Source of the DNA: JBGPLJ01 sp035644395
GTDB taxonomy: Bacteria; Pseudomonadota; Gammaproteobacteria; Steroidobacterales; Steroidobacteraceae
DNA length: 64,000 nt
Assembly: GCA_035644395.1 (NCBI GenBank)
Contig: DASQOR010000074.1
Coordinates: 1 to 64,000 of the forward strand
Direction: 5' to 3'
Part shown: one piece after another, positions 16,763 to 25,009 of the stretch
How positions within the stretch are numbered: the stretch's first letter is position 1
Layout of the letters: every line of letters starts with the position of its first letter
The notes under the pieces: model-generated
Seen by the model: only the letters and a program-made list of their open reading frames with translations
Databases searched by the model: none
Told to the model about the DNA's origin: nothing
Program-made: the position numbers and the translations under genes

Positions 16763-18531
16763 AGGATCGAGCCCTCTTCGCCGAGCATCGCGCGCCGGAT
16801 GAGCGGCAGCGGCAGCGGGCCCAGCTTGATGAAGGCGTCGTGGAATCCCTGCAGCGTGTACGCGGCGCCCATTTTCGCTTTGTAGTCATCGCGCAGCTTC
16901 AGGATCATGAGCTTCCCGAGCGTGTAGTAGCCGTAGAGCGCATCGGCTGTGCCGCGCTTCGCTTCCGAAACGGCGATCGGATGCGGCTGATGGCCGGCCG
17001 TCTCGAAGAGTTTCGTCGCTTCCGCCACCGTCATGCCCTGCGTGTGCATCTTGATCCCGACGATGAAGCGCACGTCGCGCAGGAGCGCGTCCTGCAGCTG
17101 TGCGAGCCGATACGAGGGATCGTCGGCATGAAAGCCCTCATCGAGCATCATCTGCTCGCAGTAGTGCGCCCAGCCCTCGACGTTCGTGGCCGAGCCGAAG
17201 ACCTTGCGGGCATCCGACGGAAACTGCTTCGCGTACAGGAACTGCGTGTAGTGGCCGGGATACACCTCGTGCACCGACACGTTGCTGATGCCCGCGTAGT
17301 ACCACTGGCGCATGAAGTCCGCCTTCTCGGCGGCCGATGCGTGCGCATCCGGTAGCGTCATGTTGTAGAAGCCGCCGAGCTGCGCCTTTTCAAAGGGCCC
17401 GGGCGTATCCATGGAGGCGGACGTCGTCGACCGCATGAAAGGCGGCGTCTCGATGACCTTGGCCGGCTCGCCCGCCGGAATCGTCAGGATGTGATGATCG
17501 ACGATGTACTGGCGGATCGAATCGAGCGTCGCCTGGGTCGTCGCGAGGAGCTCCTGCGCCTTCGGATGCTTGGCTTCGATCGCCTGCAGCACCTGGTCGG
17601 CGTTCTTCTTCGGATCGATCTCGTGCGCCAGCGCCTGGAACGCGGCTTCGTTCTTCGCGAGATCCGCCTCGGCGATGGCGAGGAGCTTGTCGATCGGAAG
17701 ATCGACCATCTCCTGCGCCGCGAAGGCCTTGCTCCAGGTTTGCGCGCCGAAGGCGAACTCGGGCTTGGAGGCCGGCAGCACCGTCTTCTTGAGATAGGTC
17801 TTGTAGTCGCCGAGCGCAGCGATGACCGCGTCGTTCGCCTGCTTGAATTCCGCGAGCAGCGCCGCGTCCTTCACGTCGCTGAAGGCGGCCGGCAGGTCGT
17901 TCTTGAGCAAGCTGATGTTGCCGTCGATCTGCTCGATGGCGATCTGCGTGTAGATCGTGACCGGGGCTTGCAGATTCTTGCGCGCCTCCATGAGCACCGC
18001 GGGCATCTTCTTCTCGCGGGCGACGACCGCCTTCAGGCGGACGTCCGCCGGCGCATAGTCGCGCTTCATGATGGCGTACGCGGCATTGGTGATGCCGCTC
18101 GAATAGACGTCCGGATCCTTCTGCCACATGCGGATCGTGTCGATCGAAAGGGCCGCATCCTTCATCGCGAGGATGAGGAATTCCCGGTCGAGCGCGCGCT
18201 CCGGCGTCAGTGTCGCCGGCTCGATCGCCTGCAACTGGTCGTGGAACTGGTTGATCGCGGCGAGCTCGGCGTGCATGCCGGCCTCGGACGCGTCCTCCAG
18301 CTGGTCGTCGAATTCGTGGAAACCGAGGTCGGTCGCCGAGCTCGGATTGCGGACGTTGTTTTCCCGGATGATGGCCTTTTCGAGGTCGGCGAACGCCGCA
18401 TCGCCGGAGCCTGCCACCGGGCCGGCGGCTGGCGGCGGCTCCGAGTCCGAGGAACAGGCCGCCGTGAACAGGGCCGCAGCGACGAGTGCAACCGGGAGGG
18501 ACAGGGATCGGCGAATGAGGGTGTTTTTCAT
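16759..18531 (-). CDS. DUF885 family putative metallopeptidase lipoprotein
   Basis: A 590-residue protein with a lipoprotein signal (hydrophobic ALVAAALFTAAC, lipobox Cys near residue 26) and a full-length DUF885 domain. The probable zinc site is HEVYPGHY at residues 421-428, an HExxxxH variant, followed by NVEGWAHYCEQMMLDEG. DUF885 proteins are thought to be membrane-anchored peptidases of the M3/M32-like type but substrates are mostly unknown. I use the second ATG because the signal peptide then starts MKNTLIRRS; an ATG four codons earlier is the alternative. Confidence 0.85.
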   Translation of the reverse strand: MKNTLIRRSLSLPVALVAAALFTAACSSDSEPPPAAGPVAGSGDAAFADLEKAIIRENNVRNPSSATDLGFHEFDDQLEDASEAGMHAELAAINQFHDQLQAIEPATLTPERALDREFLILAMKDAALSIDTIRMWQKDPDVYSSGITNAAYAIMKRDYAPADVRLKAVVAREKKMPAVLMEARKNLQAPVTIYTQIAIEQIDGNISLLKNDLPAAFSDVKDAALLAEFKQANDAVIAALGDYKTYLKKTVLPASKPEFAFGAQTWSKAFAAQEMVDLPIDKLLAIAEADLAKNEAAFQALAHEIDPKKNADQVLQAIEAKHPKAQELLATTQATLDSIRQYIVDHHILTIPAGEPAKVIETPPFMRSTTSASMDTPGPFEKAQLGGFYNMTLPDAHASAAEKADFMRQWYYAGISNVSVHEVYPGHYTQFLYAKQFPSDARKVFGSATNVEGWAHYCEQMMLDEGFHADDPSYRLAQLQDALLRDVRFIVGIKMHTQGMTVAEATKLFETAGHQPHPIAVSEAKRGTADALYGYYTLGKLMILKLRDDYKAKMGAAYTLQGFHDAFIKLGPLPLPLIRRAMLGEEGSIL

Positions 18532-18564
18532 GGTGGCAATCATAGTTTCAGGAGCCGGGTCGGG

Positions 18565-19905
18565 TCACGGACGATGCGACGAAACGTTTCGTCGACGTTC
18601 CAGGACGTAGTACGCGGCGGCCAGCAACACCACGAATCCGCCGGCGAAGAAGATTTCCTTCCACTGGTGCTGATGCATGGCATCCAGGACGAGCGACCAG
18701 AGCATCCAGATGATGATGACGGCCGCGGCAAGGGGAATTAGCGGGCCTCCTCGCGCGATGAATGTTTCCGCGTCGTGCGTAATCTTGACGGCCCTCAGGC
18801 GCAACACACCGACACAGCAGATCAGGTAGACGATTAGCACGCCCGCGCTCGACAGGACCAGCATGAGCTCGAATGAGCCCGATATGGCAAGTACTGCGCA
18901 CACGACCGCATAGGCTGCGATCGCGACCGCGGGAGTGCCGAAGCGCGGATGCACATAGGCAAGCGACCGTGGCAACTGGCTCCGCTCCGCCAATGCGAAC
19001 GGCACCCTCGGCGACGACAGCAGATCGCCGGCAATGCAGCCGCTTGCGGAGAGCGCGAGCGCTACGACCATGAAAGTGCCGCCCCACGGGCCGAAGACAA
19101 TTCTGGCGGTGTCGACCAGCGGTGTCTTGGAGTCCGCCAGCGCCGCGCCCATCGTCCCCTGCGCGACCAGCTGCACGCCTACGTAGATCGCGCCGATGAT
19201 GAGCAGGCCCATCAGGATTCCGCGCGGCACTGTCCGCGCCGGACGTACGACTTCGCCGCTCATGCTGAGCGCGGCTTCGACCCCCATGAACGTGTAGAAC
19301 GCGGCGACGGACGCTGCGCCGATGCTGCTCACGGCCGGAACATGGGTCCACTTGAGCTGGGATGGGTCGATGAAGAACGCTCCCACGATCACGAGCGCAA
19401 CGAGTGGCGCGATCTTAATAAGCGTCATGAGAACGGAAAGGCGCACGCCGTAGCGCACGCCGCGGATGTTGGTGATCGCCACGACGCCGAACAGGCCGAG
19501 CATGAACAGTGTGCGGATCCAGCTCTGGGAAAGGACCGGGATCACCGTCGCCAGAGTGTCAAACAGCAAATTGATGATCGCCGCATCCGCAGCCGCGCCG
19601 CCGGCAATCCAGGCGAGATTTCCCGCGATGCCGCCAAGGACCGGACCAAAAGACGTTGTCGCATAGGCGTAGAGGCCGCCGGCACCGCCCACGCGGCTGC
19701 CGGCTTCGGCGAAGCAAAGGCCGACAAGGCCGAAAAGCACGATGCAAACGAGATATGCACTAACTGCCGCGCTTCCGAGCGCCGCTGCCATGAGCGCCGG
19801 CAGTGCGAAAATGCCAGAGGCCACGGTCATGTTGACCGCGTTGAACCCGAGCGCGCCGACACCGACCACGCGTTTGAGGGAAGCCGGTTCGGCCGTCGTG
19901 TTCAT
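18565..19905 (-). CDS. APC-family amino acid permease
   Basis: A 446-residue transporter of the amino acid-polyamine-organocation superfamily with about 12 hydrophobic segments. The first helix contains the unwound substrate-binding GIFALPA motif, and helix 6 has FYTFMGVEAALSMSGEV, the family's FxFxGxE variant. The substrate cannot be named. It is downstream of an esterase gene with an ATGA overlap, so the two form an operon; one possibility is uptake of a product released by that esterase. Confidence 0.88.
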   Translation of the reverse strand: MNTTAEPASLKRVVGVGALGFNAVNMTVASGIFALPALMAAALGSAAVSAYLVCIVLFGLVGLCFAEAGSRVGGAGGLYAYATTSFGPVLGGIAGNLAWIAGGAAADAAIINLLFDTLATVIPVLSQSWIRTLFMLGLFGVVAITNIRGVRYGVRLSVLMTLIKIAPLVALVIVGAFFIDPSQLKWTHVPAVSSIGAASVAAFYTFMGVEAALSMSGEVVRPARTVPRGILMGLLIIGAIYVGVQLVAQGTMGAALADSKTPLVDTARIVFGPWGGTFMVVALALSASGCIAGDLLSSPRVPFALAERSQLPRSLAYVHPRFGTPAVAIAAYAVVCAVLAISGSFELMLVLSSAGVLIVYLICCVGVLRLRAVKITHDAETFIARGGPLIPLAAAVIIIWMLWSLVLDAMHQHQWKEIFFAGGFVVLLAAAYYVLERRRNVSSHRP

Positions 19906-20870
19906 TGCTTGGGTACGCTCTTGAAGAAGGCCCAGATTTCCTCGTTGCCGTCGAACTCCTGGCTGACCCGCCCGACCAGGAATTCACCGAGGTACTTCGC
20001 GCCGCGCGGCCAGTTGTGGCCGCCGCCGCGGATTTCGTAGAGACGCACTTCGGCGCCCGCCGAGCAGTTCACCGCACGATGGCGCAGGAGGCTCGTGCCG
20101 TCATCGGGCTGCTTGTTGAGCTCGGGCTCGTCGAACCGGACCGTGCAGCCGTCGAGCTCGATCCACTTCTCGTAGCTTTGCACCGCGGACCAGGTCTGGC
20201 CGCGCTTGATGCCGAGCGCACTGACATGACCCCCGTTCCAGGGCACGAGCGGATCCTCGGTGCCGTTCAGGATGGCAATCGATACCGGCCGCTTCGGCTT
20301 GCACCGCGCACCGAGGTCAACGGAGAGTCCCGCGACGACGGGCGCCGCGGCGAGGAACCTGTCCGCCGCGTCGCAGGCGAGCCGAAACGACATGAAGCCG
20401 CCGTTCGACATGCCGGTCACGAAGACACGCTGCCGGTCGATCGAATAGTCGTGCGAGATTTTTTCGACCAGCGCAGTCAGGAAGCCGACGTCGTCGACGT
20501 TCTCCTTGAATGCGCGCGAATTGACGTCGCTCCGGCCGTCGTTCCAGTTGCGGTCGACGCCGTCGGGATACAGCACGATGAGTCCGTCGCGGTCGGCAAT
20601 GCGGTTGAAGCCGCCCTTGGTGAGGAGTTCCTGTCCGCTGCCGGAGCCGCCGCCCCCGTGAAGCATCAGCACCAGCGGCGCCGGCTGCGCGAGTTTCGAT
20701 GGAACATAGACGCGGTAGCTACGCTCGCGGCCGCCCGACTGCATCGTTTCACAGCGGCTCTCGACGGTACCGCTCAACTCGCGGCCACGCGTCGACATGC
20801 AGTCATCCGCACGCAACGACGCCGATAGCAGGTATATCAGCAGACCGCCGAACGCCACTTTCGGAAACAC
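19902..20870 (-). CDS. secreted PHB-depolymerase-like alpha/beta hydrolase (LpqC family)
   Basis: A 322-residue serine esterase. The oxyanion region is HGGGGSG, the nucleophile motif is GMSNGGF, and the C-terminal GGGHNWPRG carries the likely catalytic His. These mark the polyhydroxybutyrate depolymerase/feruloyl-esterase group (COG3509). The frame is open far upstream, but a GTG at 20870 gives a clean signal peptide (MFPKVAFGGLLIYLLSAS), so I start there. It overlaps the following permease gene by four bases. Actual substrate unknown. Confidence 0.82.
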   Translation of the reverse strand: MFPKVAFGGLLIYLLSASLRADDCMSTRGRELSGTVESRCETMQSGGRERSYRVYVPSKLAQPAPLVLMLHGGGGSGSGQELLTKGGFNRIADRDGLIVLYPDGVDRNWNDGRSDVNSRAFKENVDDVGFLTALVEKISHDYSIDRQRVFVTGMSNGGFMSFRLACDAADRFLAAAPVVAGLSVDLGARCKPKRPVSIAILNGTEDPLVPWNGGHVSALGIKRGQTWSAVQSYEKWIELDGCTVRFDEPELNKQPDDGTSLLRHRAVNCSAGAEVRLYEIRGGGHNWPRGAKYLGEFLVGRVSQEFDGNEEIWAFFKSVPKQ

Positions 20871-21174
20871 AGGCGGGCCTTGTCGTTCTTGTTGTCGCAC
20901 CGGGCGGGCAGGGTCGCAAATCCGGGATGCAATCACAATGCGCGCATCGAGTGCACGTGCACTCTCCGGCGCACCGGATTCGATCGCGGAACATGACGGC
21001 GCTCCGCTAACCCCCTGATTGATCGTCGCCGGCGGCTGGCACGCCGCTTGCTTTCTCCTCCGGTATTGCAGCGGCGATTCCCCCCCATCCTCGTCGCGGC
21101 AACGCGTGCGGGCAGGGCAACCTTCCCGCACGCTTTTCTATTGCTTCGCCGCTTCGCCCGCTGGATTCTCGCCT
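20871..21174. other. non-coding stretch of 304 bases
   Basis: No convincing gene is seen on either strand. It holds a 12-base perfect palindrome, GTGCACGTGCAC at 20951-20962, upstream of the esterase gene, which could be an operator. The rest has no repeat or hairpin that I can support. Confidence 0.5.
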
Positions 21175-21474
21175 TCAACCGCGGATCGGATTCATCGCGG
21201 CCGAGCCCGCAACGGTCTTCCAGCGTCGAATCCGCCACCGGGTGACCAGGCCGTTGAGCACGTAGGGGTCCGCCTTGGCGAAAGCCTCGGGCACCGCGGG
21301 CGAGTCGCAGGCAAAGAGAATCGCGGCACCGTCGGCCGGATCGTCGTAAGCGCCGCCCAGCACCAGCTCGCCCCGCTCGTGCGATGCCCAGGCATGCTTC
21401 AGGTGCAGCCCGCGGAATTCTCCGCGCCGCGCGAGATAGTCGGCCGTGTAGTCATAGAACATCAGGTAATGCAT
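21175..21474 (-). CDS. YciI-family protein
   Basis: A 99-residue single-domain YciI-like protein (ferredoxin-like alpha/beta fold). It has the conserved opening MHYLMFYDY, His in LHLKHAWASHERGELVLGGA, and the PYVLNGLV segment where family members carry a catalytic-looking Asp/His pair. Functions are poorly known. Its first codons overlap, in another frame, the remnant of an acetyltransferase gene, suggesting the two were once an operon. Confidence 0.85.
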   Translation of the reverse strand: MHYLMFYDYTADYLARRGEFRGLHLKHAWASHERGELVLGGAYDDPADGAAILFACDSPAVPEAFAKADPYVLNGLVTRWRIRRWKTVAGSAAMNPIRG

Positions 21475-21632
21475 CGCGCAGCACCTCGAAACGGATGACG
21501 CCAGGTTCGGATCCGCCCGCCGCCGGGCGGAAGCCGCATTTCTTCAGAACACCAATCGACGGGGCAAGCTCGGGCAGCGTCTCGGCAATGACCCGCCGCA
21601 CCGGGGACGAGTTCCAGGCGTTCCGTTTTCAC
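21452..21632 (-). pseudogene. RimJ-like GNAT acetyltransferase remnant with large internal deletion
   Basis: A GTG at 21632 opens with MKTERLELVP, the standard start of RimJ/RimL-type acetyltransferases. Within a few codons, in a different frame, the sequence turns into RRVIAETLPELAPSIGVLKK and then CGFRPAAGGSEPG, the normal C-terminal end of the same family. It stops at 21452 inside the YciI gene. Some 330 bases of the middle are missing and the two ends are out of frame, so this is a dead gene. Recognition is by eye from the two ends. Confidence 0.75.
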
Positions 21633-21703
21633 GAAGTCAGCCCGCGCTTGACCCGGCCCGCGTTCGCGCGAAAACTTCCACGGCGCCCTTCGAGGTCCTT
21701 GCC

Positions 21704-22135
21704 ATGCCGCTCACCAAGATGGAGCACTACCTGGTGCTCACCGACGATATCGACAAGACCCGGGACTTTTATTGCGACGTGCTTGGAATGCGCGTCGGCT
21801 TGCGCCCGCCGCTCGAATTCGACGGCTACTGGGTCTATCTCGGCGACGTGCCGGTGATCCATATCGGCGAATGGCGCAGCTACACCCGGCATTCGCAATC
21901 CCTCGGCATTCCCGTGACGAAGCCGGCGCCGGGCACGGGACCGCTCGACCACATTGCCTTCAACGGCGTCGATTTCGACGAGATCGCGGAGCGGCTGCGC
22001 AGGCATGGCGTCAAAGCGGGCCTCAACGTGGTTCCGGGCAATGGCCTGAGGCAACTCTTCTTCAACGATCCTAACGGCATCAAGATCGAAATCAACATAG
22101 CCGGTACCGGCATAGCCGGTACCGGTGTTGGATAA
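21704..22135 (+). CDS. VOC-superfamily (glyoxalase-like) protein
   Basis: A 143-residue single VOC domain with two beta-alpha-beta-beta-beta modules. Candidate metal ligands are His8 in KMEHYLVL, His in DHIAFNGVDF and Glu in KIEINI. The closest match by appearance is a dioxygenase/glyoxalase-like protein of unknown substrate. The last ten residues, IAGTGIAGTG plus VG, come from a tandem 15-base duplication and the first arm of the next hairpin, so the natural C-terminus has probably been altered. Confidence 0.82.
   Translation: MPLTKMEHYLVLTDDIDKTRDFYCDVLGMRVGLRPPLEFDGYWVYLGDVPVIHIGEWRSYTRHSQSLGIPVTKPAPGTGPLDHIAFNGVDFDEIAERLRRHGVKAGLNVVPGNGLRQLFFNDPNGIKIEINIAGTGIAGTGVG
22097..22126 (+). repeat. 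tandem 15-base direct repeat in the 3' end of the VOC gene
   Basis: Two copies of ATAGCCGGTACCGGY lie head to tail at 22097-22111 and 22112-22126, encoding IAGTG twice. The second copy runs into the left arm of the hairpin at 22118. Confidence 0.9.
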
Positions 22136-22192
22136 CTGGGGACTTGTCCCGGCAGCCAATCGCCAAGTCCCCAGTTATCCAACACCGGTACC
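22118..22192. repeat. REP-like hairpin with long GC/AT mixed arms
   Basis: A perfect 29-bp inverted repeat, arms 22118-22146 and 22164-22192, with a 17-base spacer. The arms hold GTTGGATAACTGGGGACTTG, so the GGGGAC core shared with the other hairpins is internal here rather than terminal. The element joins the 3' end of the VOC gene to a headless DUF1348 fragment and so marks a rearrangement breakpoint. Confidence 0.9.
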
Positions 22193-22462
22193 ATCGAGGA
22201 CGCCATTCGCAATTTCCTGCGCCGCAAGTGGGCGAAGGAGCTCGACTACCGGCTGCAGAAGGAGCTCTGGTGCTACCTCGACAACCGCATCGCCGTGCGC
22301 TTCGAATACGAATGGCACGACGACCCGGGCAACTGGTACCGCTCCTATGGCAACGAGAACTGGGAATTCGCCGCGAACGGCCTCATGCAGAAGCGCTTCG
22401 CGAGCATCAACGACCTGCCCATCCGGGAGAGCGAGCGCAAGTTCCGCTGGGATAGAAAGTAG
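22193..22462 (+). pseudogene. DUF1348 (NTF2-like) gene, 5'-truncated
   Basis: Directly after the hairpin arm a frame opens with IEDAIRNFLRRKWAKELDYR and continues EWHDDPGNWYRSYGNENW, ANGLMQKRFASINDLPI and a stop at 22460-22462. This is the C-terminal half of DUF1348, an NTF2-like family of about 150 residues; roughly 60 N-terminal residues and the start codon are gone. The earliest internal start (GTG in IAVRFEY) would give only a third of a protein, so it is most likely dead. Confidence 0.8.
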
Positions 22463-22510
22463 CCATCGCCCGCGGGTGTATCATTGCGGCCTTCGAATCG
22501 AGGCCGCTCC

Positions 22511-23110
22511 ATGAGCACCAGAGACGCACGCGTCGACGCGTACATCCGCAAGTCCGCGCCATTCGCCCGGCCGATCCTCGAGCACCTGCGCGCCGTCGTG
22601 CACGCGGCGAGCGCGAAGATCGAGGAGACGATGAAGTGGGGTTTCCCGCACTTCATGTACAAGGGGATGCTCTGCGGCATGGCGGCCTTCAAGCAGCACG
22701 CGACATTCGGATTCTGGAAGGGCTCGCTCATCGTGGCCCGCGGCGGCAAGTCCGTCGACGAGGCCATGGGACAGTTCGGACGGCTCGCCTCGCTCAAGGA
22801 CCTGCCGCCGAAGAGGGCGCTGACCGCCTATGTGCGGGAGGCCATGCGGCTCAACGACGAGGGCGTGAAGGTACCGGCGCGCGCCCGGCCGAAGACGCCG
22901 CGGCCGATCCTCGTACCGCCCGATCTCGCTGCCGCGCTCGCCGGGAATGCCAAGGCGCGCGCGATGTTCGGGAAATTCACGCCGAGCCACCGGCGCGAGT
23001 ACTGTGAATGGATTGCCAGCGCGAAGCGCGATGCGACCCGCGCGCGCCGCCTCGCGGCGGCCATGGCGCAGATCGCCAGGGGCAAGCCGCAGAACTGGAA
23101 GTACCTGTAG
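22511..23110 (+). CDS. YdeI/DUF1801-family protein
   Basis: A 199-residue protein with an N-terminal DUF1801 domain (KIEETMKWGFPHFMYKGMLC near 40-60) and a C-terminal YdeI/OmpD-associated segment (ARAMFGKFTPSHRREYCEWI near 160). Family members are small cytosolic proteins of uncertain role, some reported to bind iron or peptides. I start at the ATG at 22511 (MSTRDARVDAYI); nine extra upstream codons look non-coding. TATCAT about 30 bases upstream may be a -10 element. Confidence 0.85.
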   Translation: MSTRDARVDAYIRKSAPFARPILEHLRAVVHAASAKIEETMKWGFPHFMYKGMLCGMAAFKQHATFGFWKGSLIVARGGKSVDEAMGQFGRLASLKDLPPKRALTAYVREAMRLNDEGVKVPARARPKTPRPILVPPDLAAALAGNAKARAMFGKFTPSHRREYCEWIASAKRDATRARRLAAAMAQIARGKPQNWKYL

Positions 23111-23119
23111 CGTTCGGCA

Positions 23120-23536
23120 ATGGCAGGCTATTCGGGCACACCGCTCGCAATGAAACTCGGGATCAGGGAAGGCAGTGAGTTGTACGCCGTCGGTGCGCCG
23201 TCGAACTACCGCAAGCTCCTGGCTCCGCTGCCGAAGGCTGTGCGGTTCTCCCGCCGGCTGACCGCTTCGACCGACGTCGTGCACTTGTTCACGCGGCGGC
23301 GTGCCGATGTCGAGAGTTATCTCCGCGAGTGGTATGCGCGACTGCGGAACGAGGGCTGTGTGTGGGTTTCCTGGCCGAAGAAATCGGCGGGCGTCGCAAC
23401 CGACGTCACGGAGGACGTCATCCGCGCGGTGGCGCTCTCCATCGGGCTCGTGGACGTGAAGGTCTGCGCCGTCGATGAAACCTGGTCGGGCCTGAAGCTC
23501 GTCATCCGCAAGATAAATCGCAACAAGCGGAGCTGA
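23120..23536 (+). CDS. DUF3052 family protein
   Basis: A 138-residue single-domain DUF3052 protein. Hallmarks are MAGYSGTPLAMKLGI at the start, WVSWPKKSAGVATDVTEDV near 93-111 and VDETWSGLKLVIR at the end. The fold resembles a methyltransferase-like Rossmann domain, but no activity is known. It follows the YdeI-like gene by nine bases and is probably in the same transcript. Confidence 0.88.
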   Translation: MAGYSGTPLAMKLGIREGSELYAVGAPSNYRKLLAPLPKAVRFSRRLTASTDVVHLFTRRRADVESYLREWYARLRNEGCVWVSWPKKSAGVATDVTEDVIRAVALSIGLVDVKVCAVDETWSGLKLVIRKINRNKRS

Positions 23537-23546
23537 TTTCGAAAAT

Positions 23547-23617
23547 GGGGACCGATCTGTTTTTCGTTGAACGGGGTAGCAGATCTGCCTGACACCTCGA
23601 AAAATAGATCAGTCCCC
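23547..23617. repeat. REP-like hairpin, imperfect
   Basis: Arms at 23547-23566 and 23598-23617 pair over 20 bp with two mismatches; the outer ends are GGGGAC and GTCCCC and the core is GATCTGTTTTTCG-like. It fills the gap between DUF3052 and the MFS pump and covers the first 17 codons of the pump. Confidence 0.85.
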
Positions 23618-25009
23618 GGTTCCAGGCTGATTGCCCTCATCGTCGCCTGCGCCCTGTTCATGGAAAGCCTCGACAGCACCGTGCTCGCGACGGCGTTGCC
23701 CGCGGTCGCCCGTTCACTGCACGAGGATCCACTGCACCTGAGCCTCGCGATCTCCTCCTACCTCGTGAGCATCGCGGTCTTCATTCCACTGAGCGGCTGG
23801 ATGGCGGAGCGCTTCGGCGCGCGGCTCATCTTTCGCAGCGCCATCGTCGTATTTACGCTCGGCTCGGCGCTCTGCGGGCTTTCCGAGTCGATCCTGCAAC
23901 TCGTCGGCGCCCGCGTACTGCAGGGACTCGGCGGCGCGATGATGGTGCCCGTCGGCAGGCTCGTGATCCTGCGCAAGGTCCCCAAGAGCGACCTGGTCGC
24001 CGCCATGGCCTGGGTCTCGATCCCGGCGCTCGTCGCACCGATCGTCGGCCCGGTCGTCGGCGGCTTCATCGCGACCTACAGTTCGTGGCGCTGGATATTC
24101 TTCATCAACGTGCCGATCGGGATCGCCGGCTACTGGCTCGCGACCCGCTACATCGAGGAGACGGCGAAGGAGACGCCGCCGCCGCTCGACTTCATCGGCT
24201 GGTTCATCGTCGGTATCGGTCTCGCAAGTTTCGTCTTCGGTCTCGAGAATCTCGGCAAGGGTCTCCTGCCGGCCTCGACCGTCCTCACCTGGATCGCATT
24301 CGGTGTCCTGCTCACGGTGGCGTACGCGTGGCGCTCCCGCACAGCCGAACATCCGATTCTCGACCTGTCGCTCCTCGGGATCCCGACGCTCGGCGCCTCG
24401 ATCACGGGCGGCGCGCTCTTTCGCATCGGCGTCGGTGCCTACACGATCGCGATGCCGCTCATGCTGCAGGAAGGCTTCGGCCTCACGCCGCTGCGCTCGG
24501 GGCTCCTCACCTTCGCCGGCGCGACGGGCGCCCTCATGATGCGGACGATGGCAACGCGGCTCGTGCGCTGGTTCGGGTTCCGGAGCCTGCTCGTCGCGAA
24601 TACCGTCCTCTCCACCGTGCTCATCCTGGCCTGCGGCTTCCTGCAACCCTCGACCCCGCACCTCCTCATCCTGAGCCTCGTGCTGGTGCTCGGCTTTTCG
24701 CGCTCCATGCAGTTCACGTGCATCAACACCATGGGCTTCGCGGACGTCACGCCGGAGCAGATGAGCCAGGCCTCGAGCCTTTCGGGCACGGCGCAGCAGC
24801 TCTCGCTCAGCGTGGGCGTCGGCATCGCTGCGCAGATTCTCAATACGTCGCAATGGCTGAGGGGCGCGGATCACCTCGCGCCGATCGACTTTTCGGTGAC
24901 GTTCTGGGTGGTCGGGCTGACGGCCGCGACCTCGGGACTCATTTTTGCGCGCCTGGCCGCTGACGCCGGCAGCAGCGTCAGCGGCCATTCGAGACCTGCG
25001 CCGACCTGA
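23567..25009 (+). CDS. MFS drug transporter, DHA2 (EmrB/QacA) family
   Basis: A 480-residue major-facilitator protein with about 14 hydrophobic segments, as in DHA2 pumps. Helix 1 has MESLDSTVLATALP (motif D1), the loop after helix 2 has GWMAERFGARLI (motif A) and helix 5 has PIVGPVVGGF (motif C, marking antiporters). It probably exports hydrophobic drugs using the proton gradient. The only usable start is a TTG at 23567 inside a REP-like hairpin; the first ATG (23660) would cut helix 1 in half. So the N-terminus is repeat-encoded. Confidence 0.87.
   Translation: MNGVADLPDTSKNRSVPGSRLIALIVACALFMESLDSTVLATALPAVARSLHEDPLHLSLAISSYLVSIAVFIPLSGWMAERFGARLIFRSAIVVFTLGSALCGLSESILQLVGARVLQGLGGAMMVPVGRLVILRKVPKSDLVAAMAWVSIPALVAPIVGPVVGGFIATYSSWRWIFFINVPIGIAGYWLATRYIEETAKETPPPLDFIGWFIVGIGLASFVFGLENLGKGLLPASTVLTWIAFGVLLTVAYAWRSRTAEHPILDLSLLGIPTLGASITGGALFRIGVGAYTIAMPLMLQEGFGLTPLRSGLLTFAGATGALMMRTMATRLVRWFGFRSLLVANTVLSTVLILACGFLQPSTPHLLILSLVLVLGFSRSMQFTCINTMGFADVTPEQMSQASSLSGTAQQLSLSVGVGIAAQILNTSQWLRGADHLAPIDFSVTFWVVGLTAATSGLIFARLAADAGSSVSGHSRPAPT

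Noticed and set aside
23714..24988. Minus-strand frame opposite the MFS pump
   Set aside because: Charged shadow of a membrane-protein gene; the plus strand shows MFS motifs A, C and D1.
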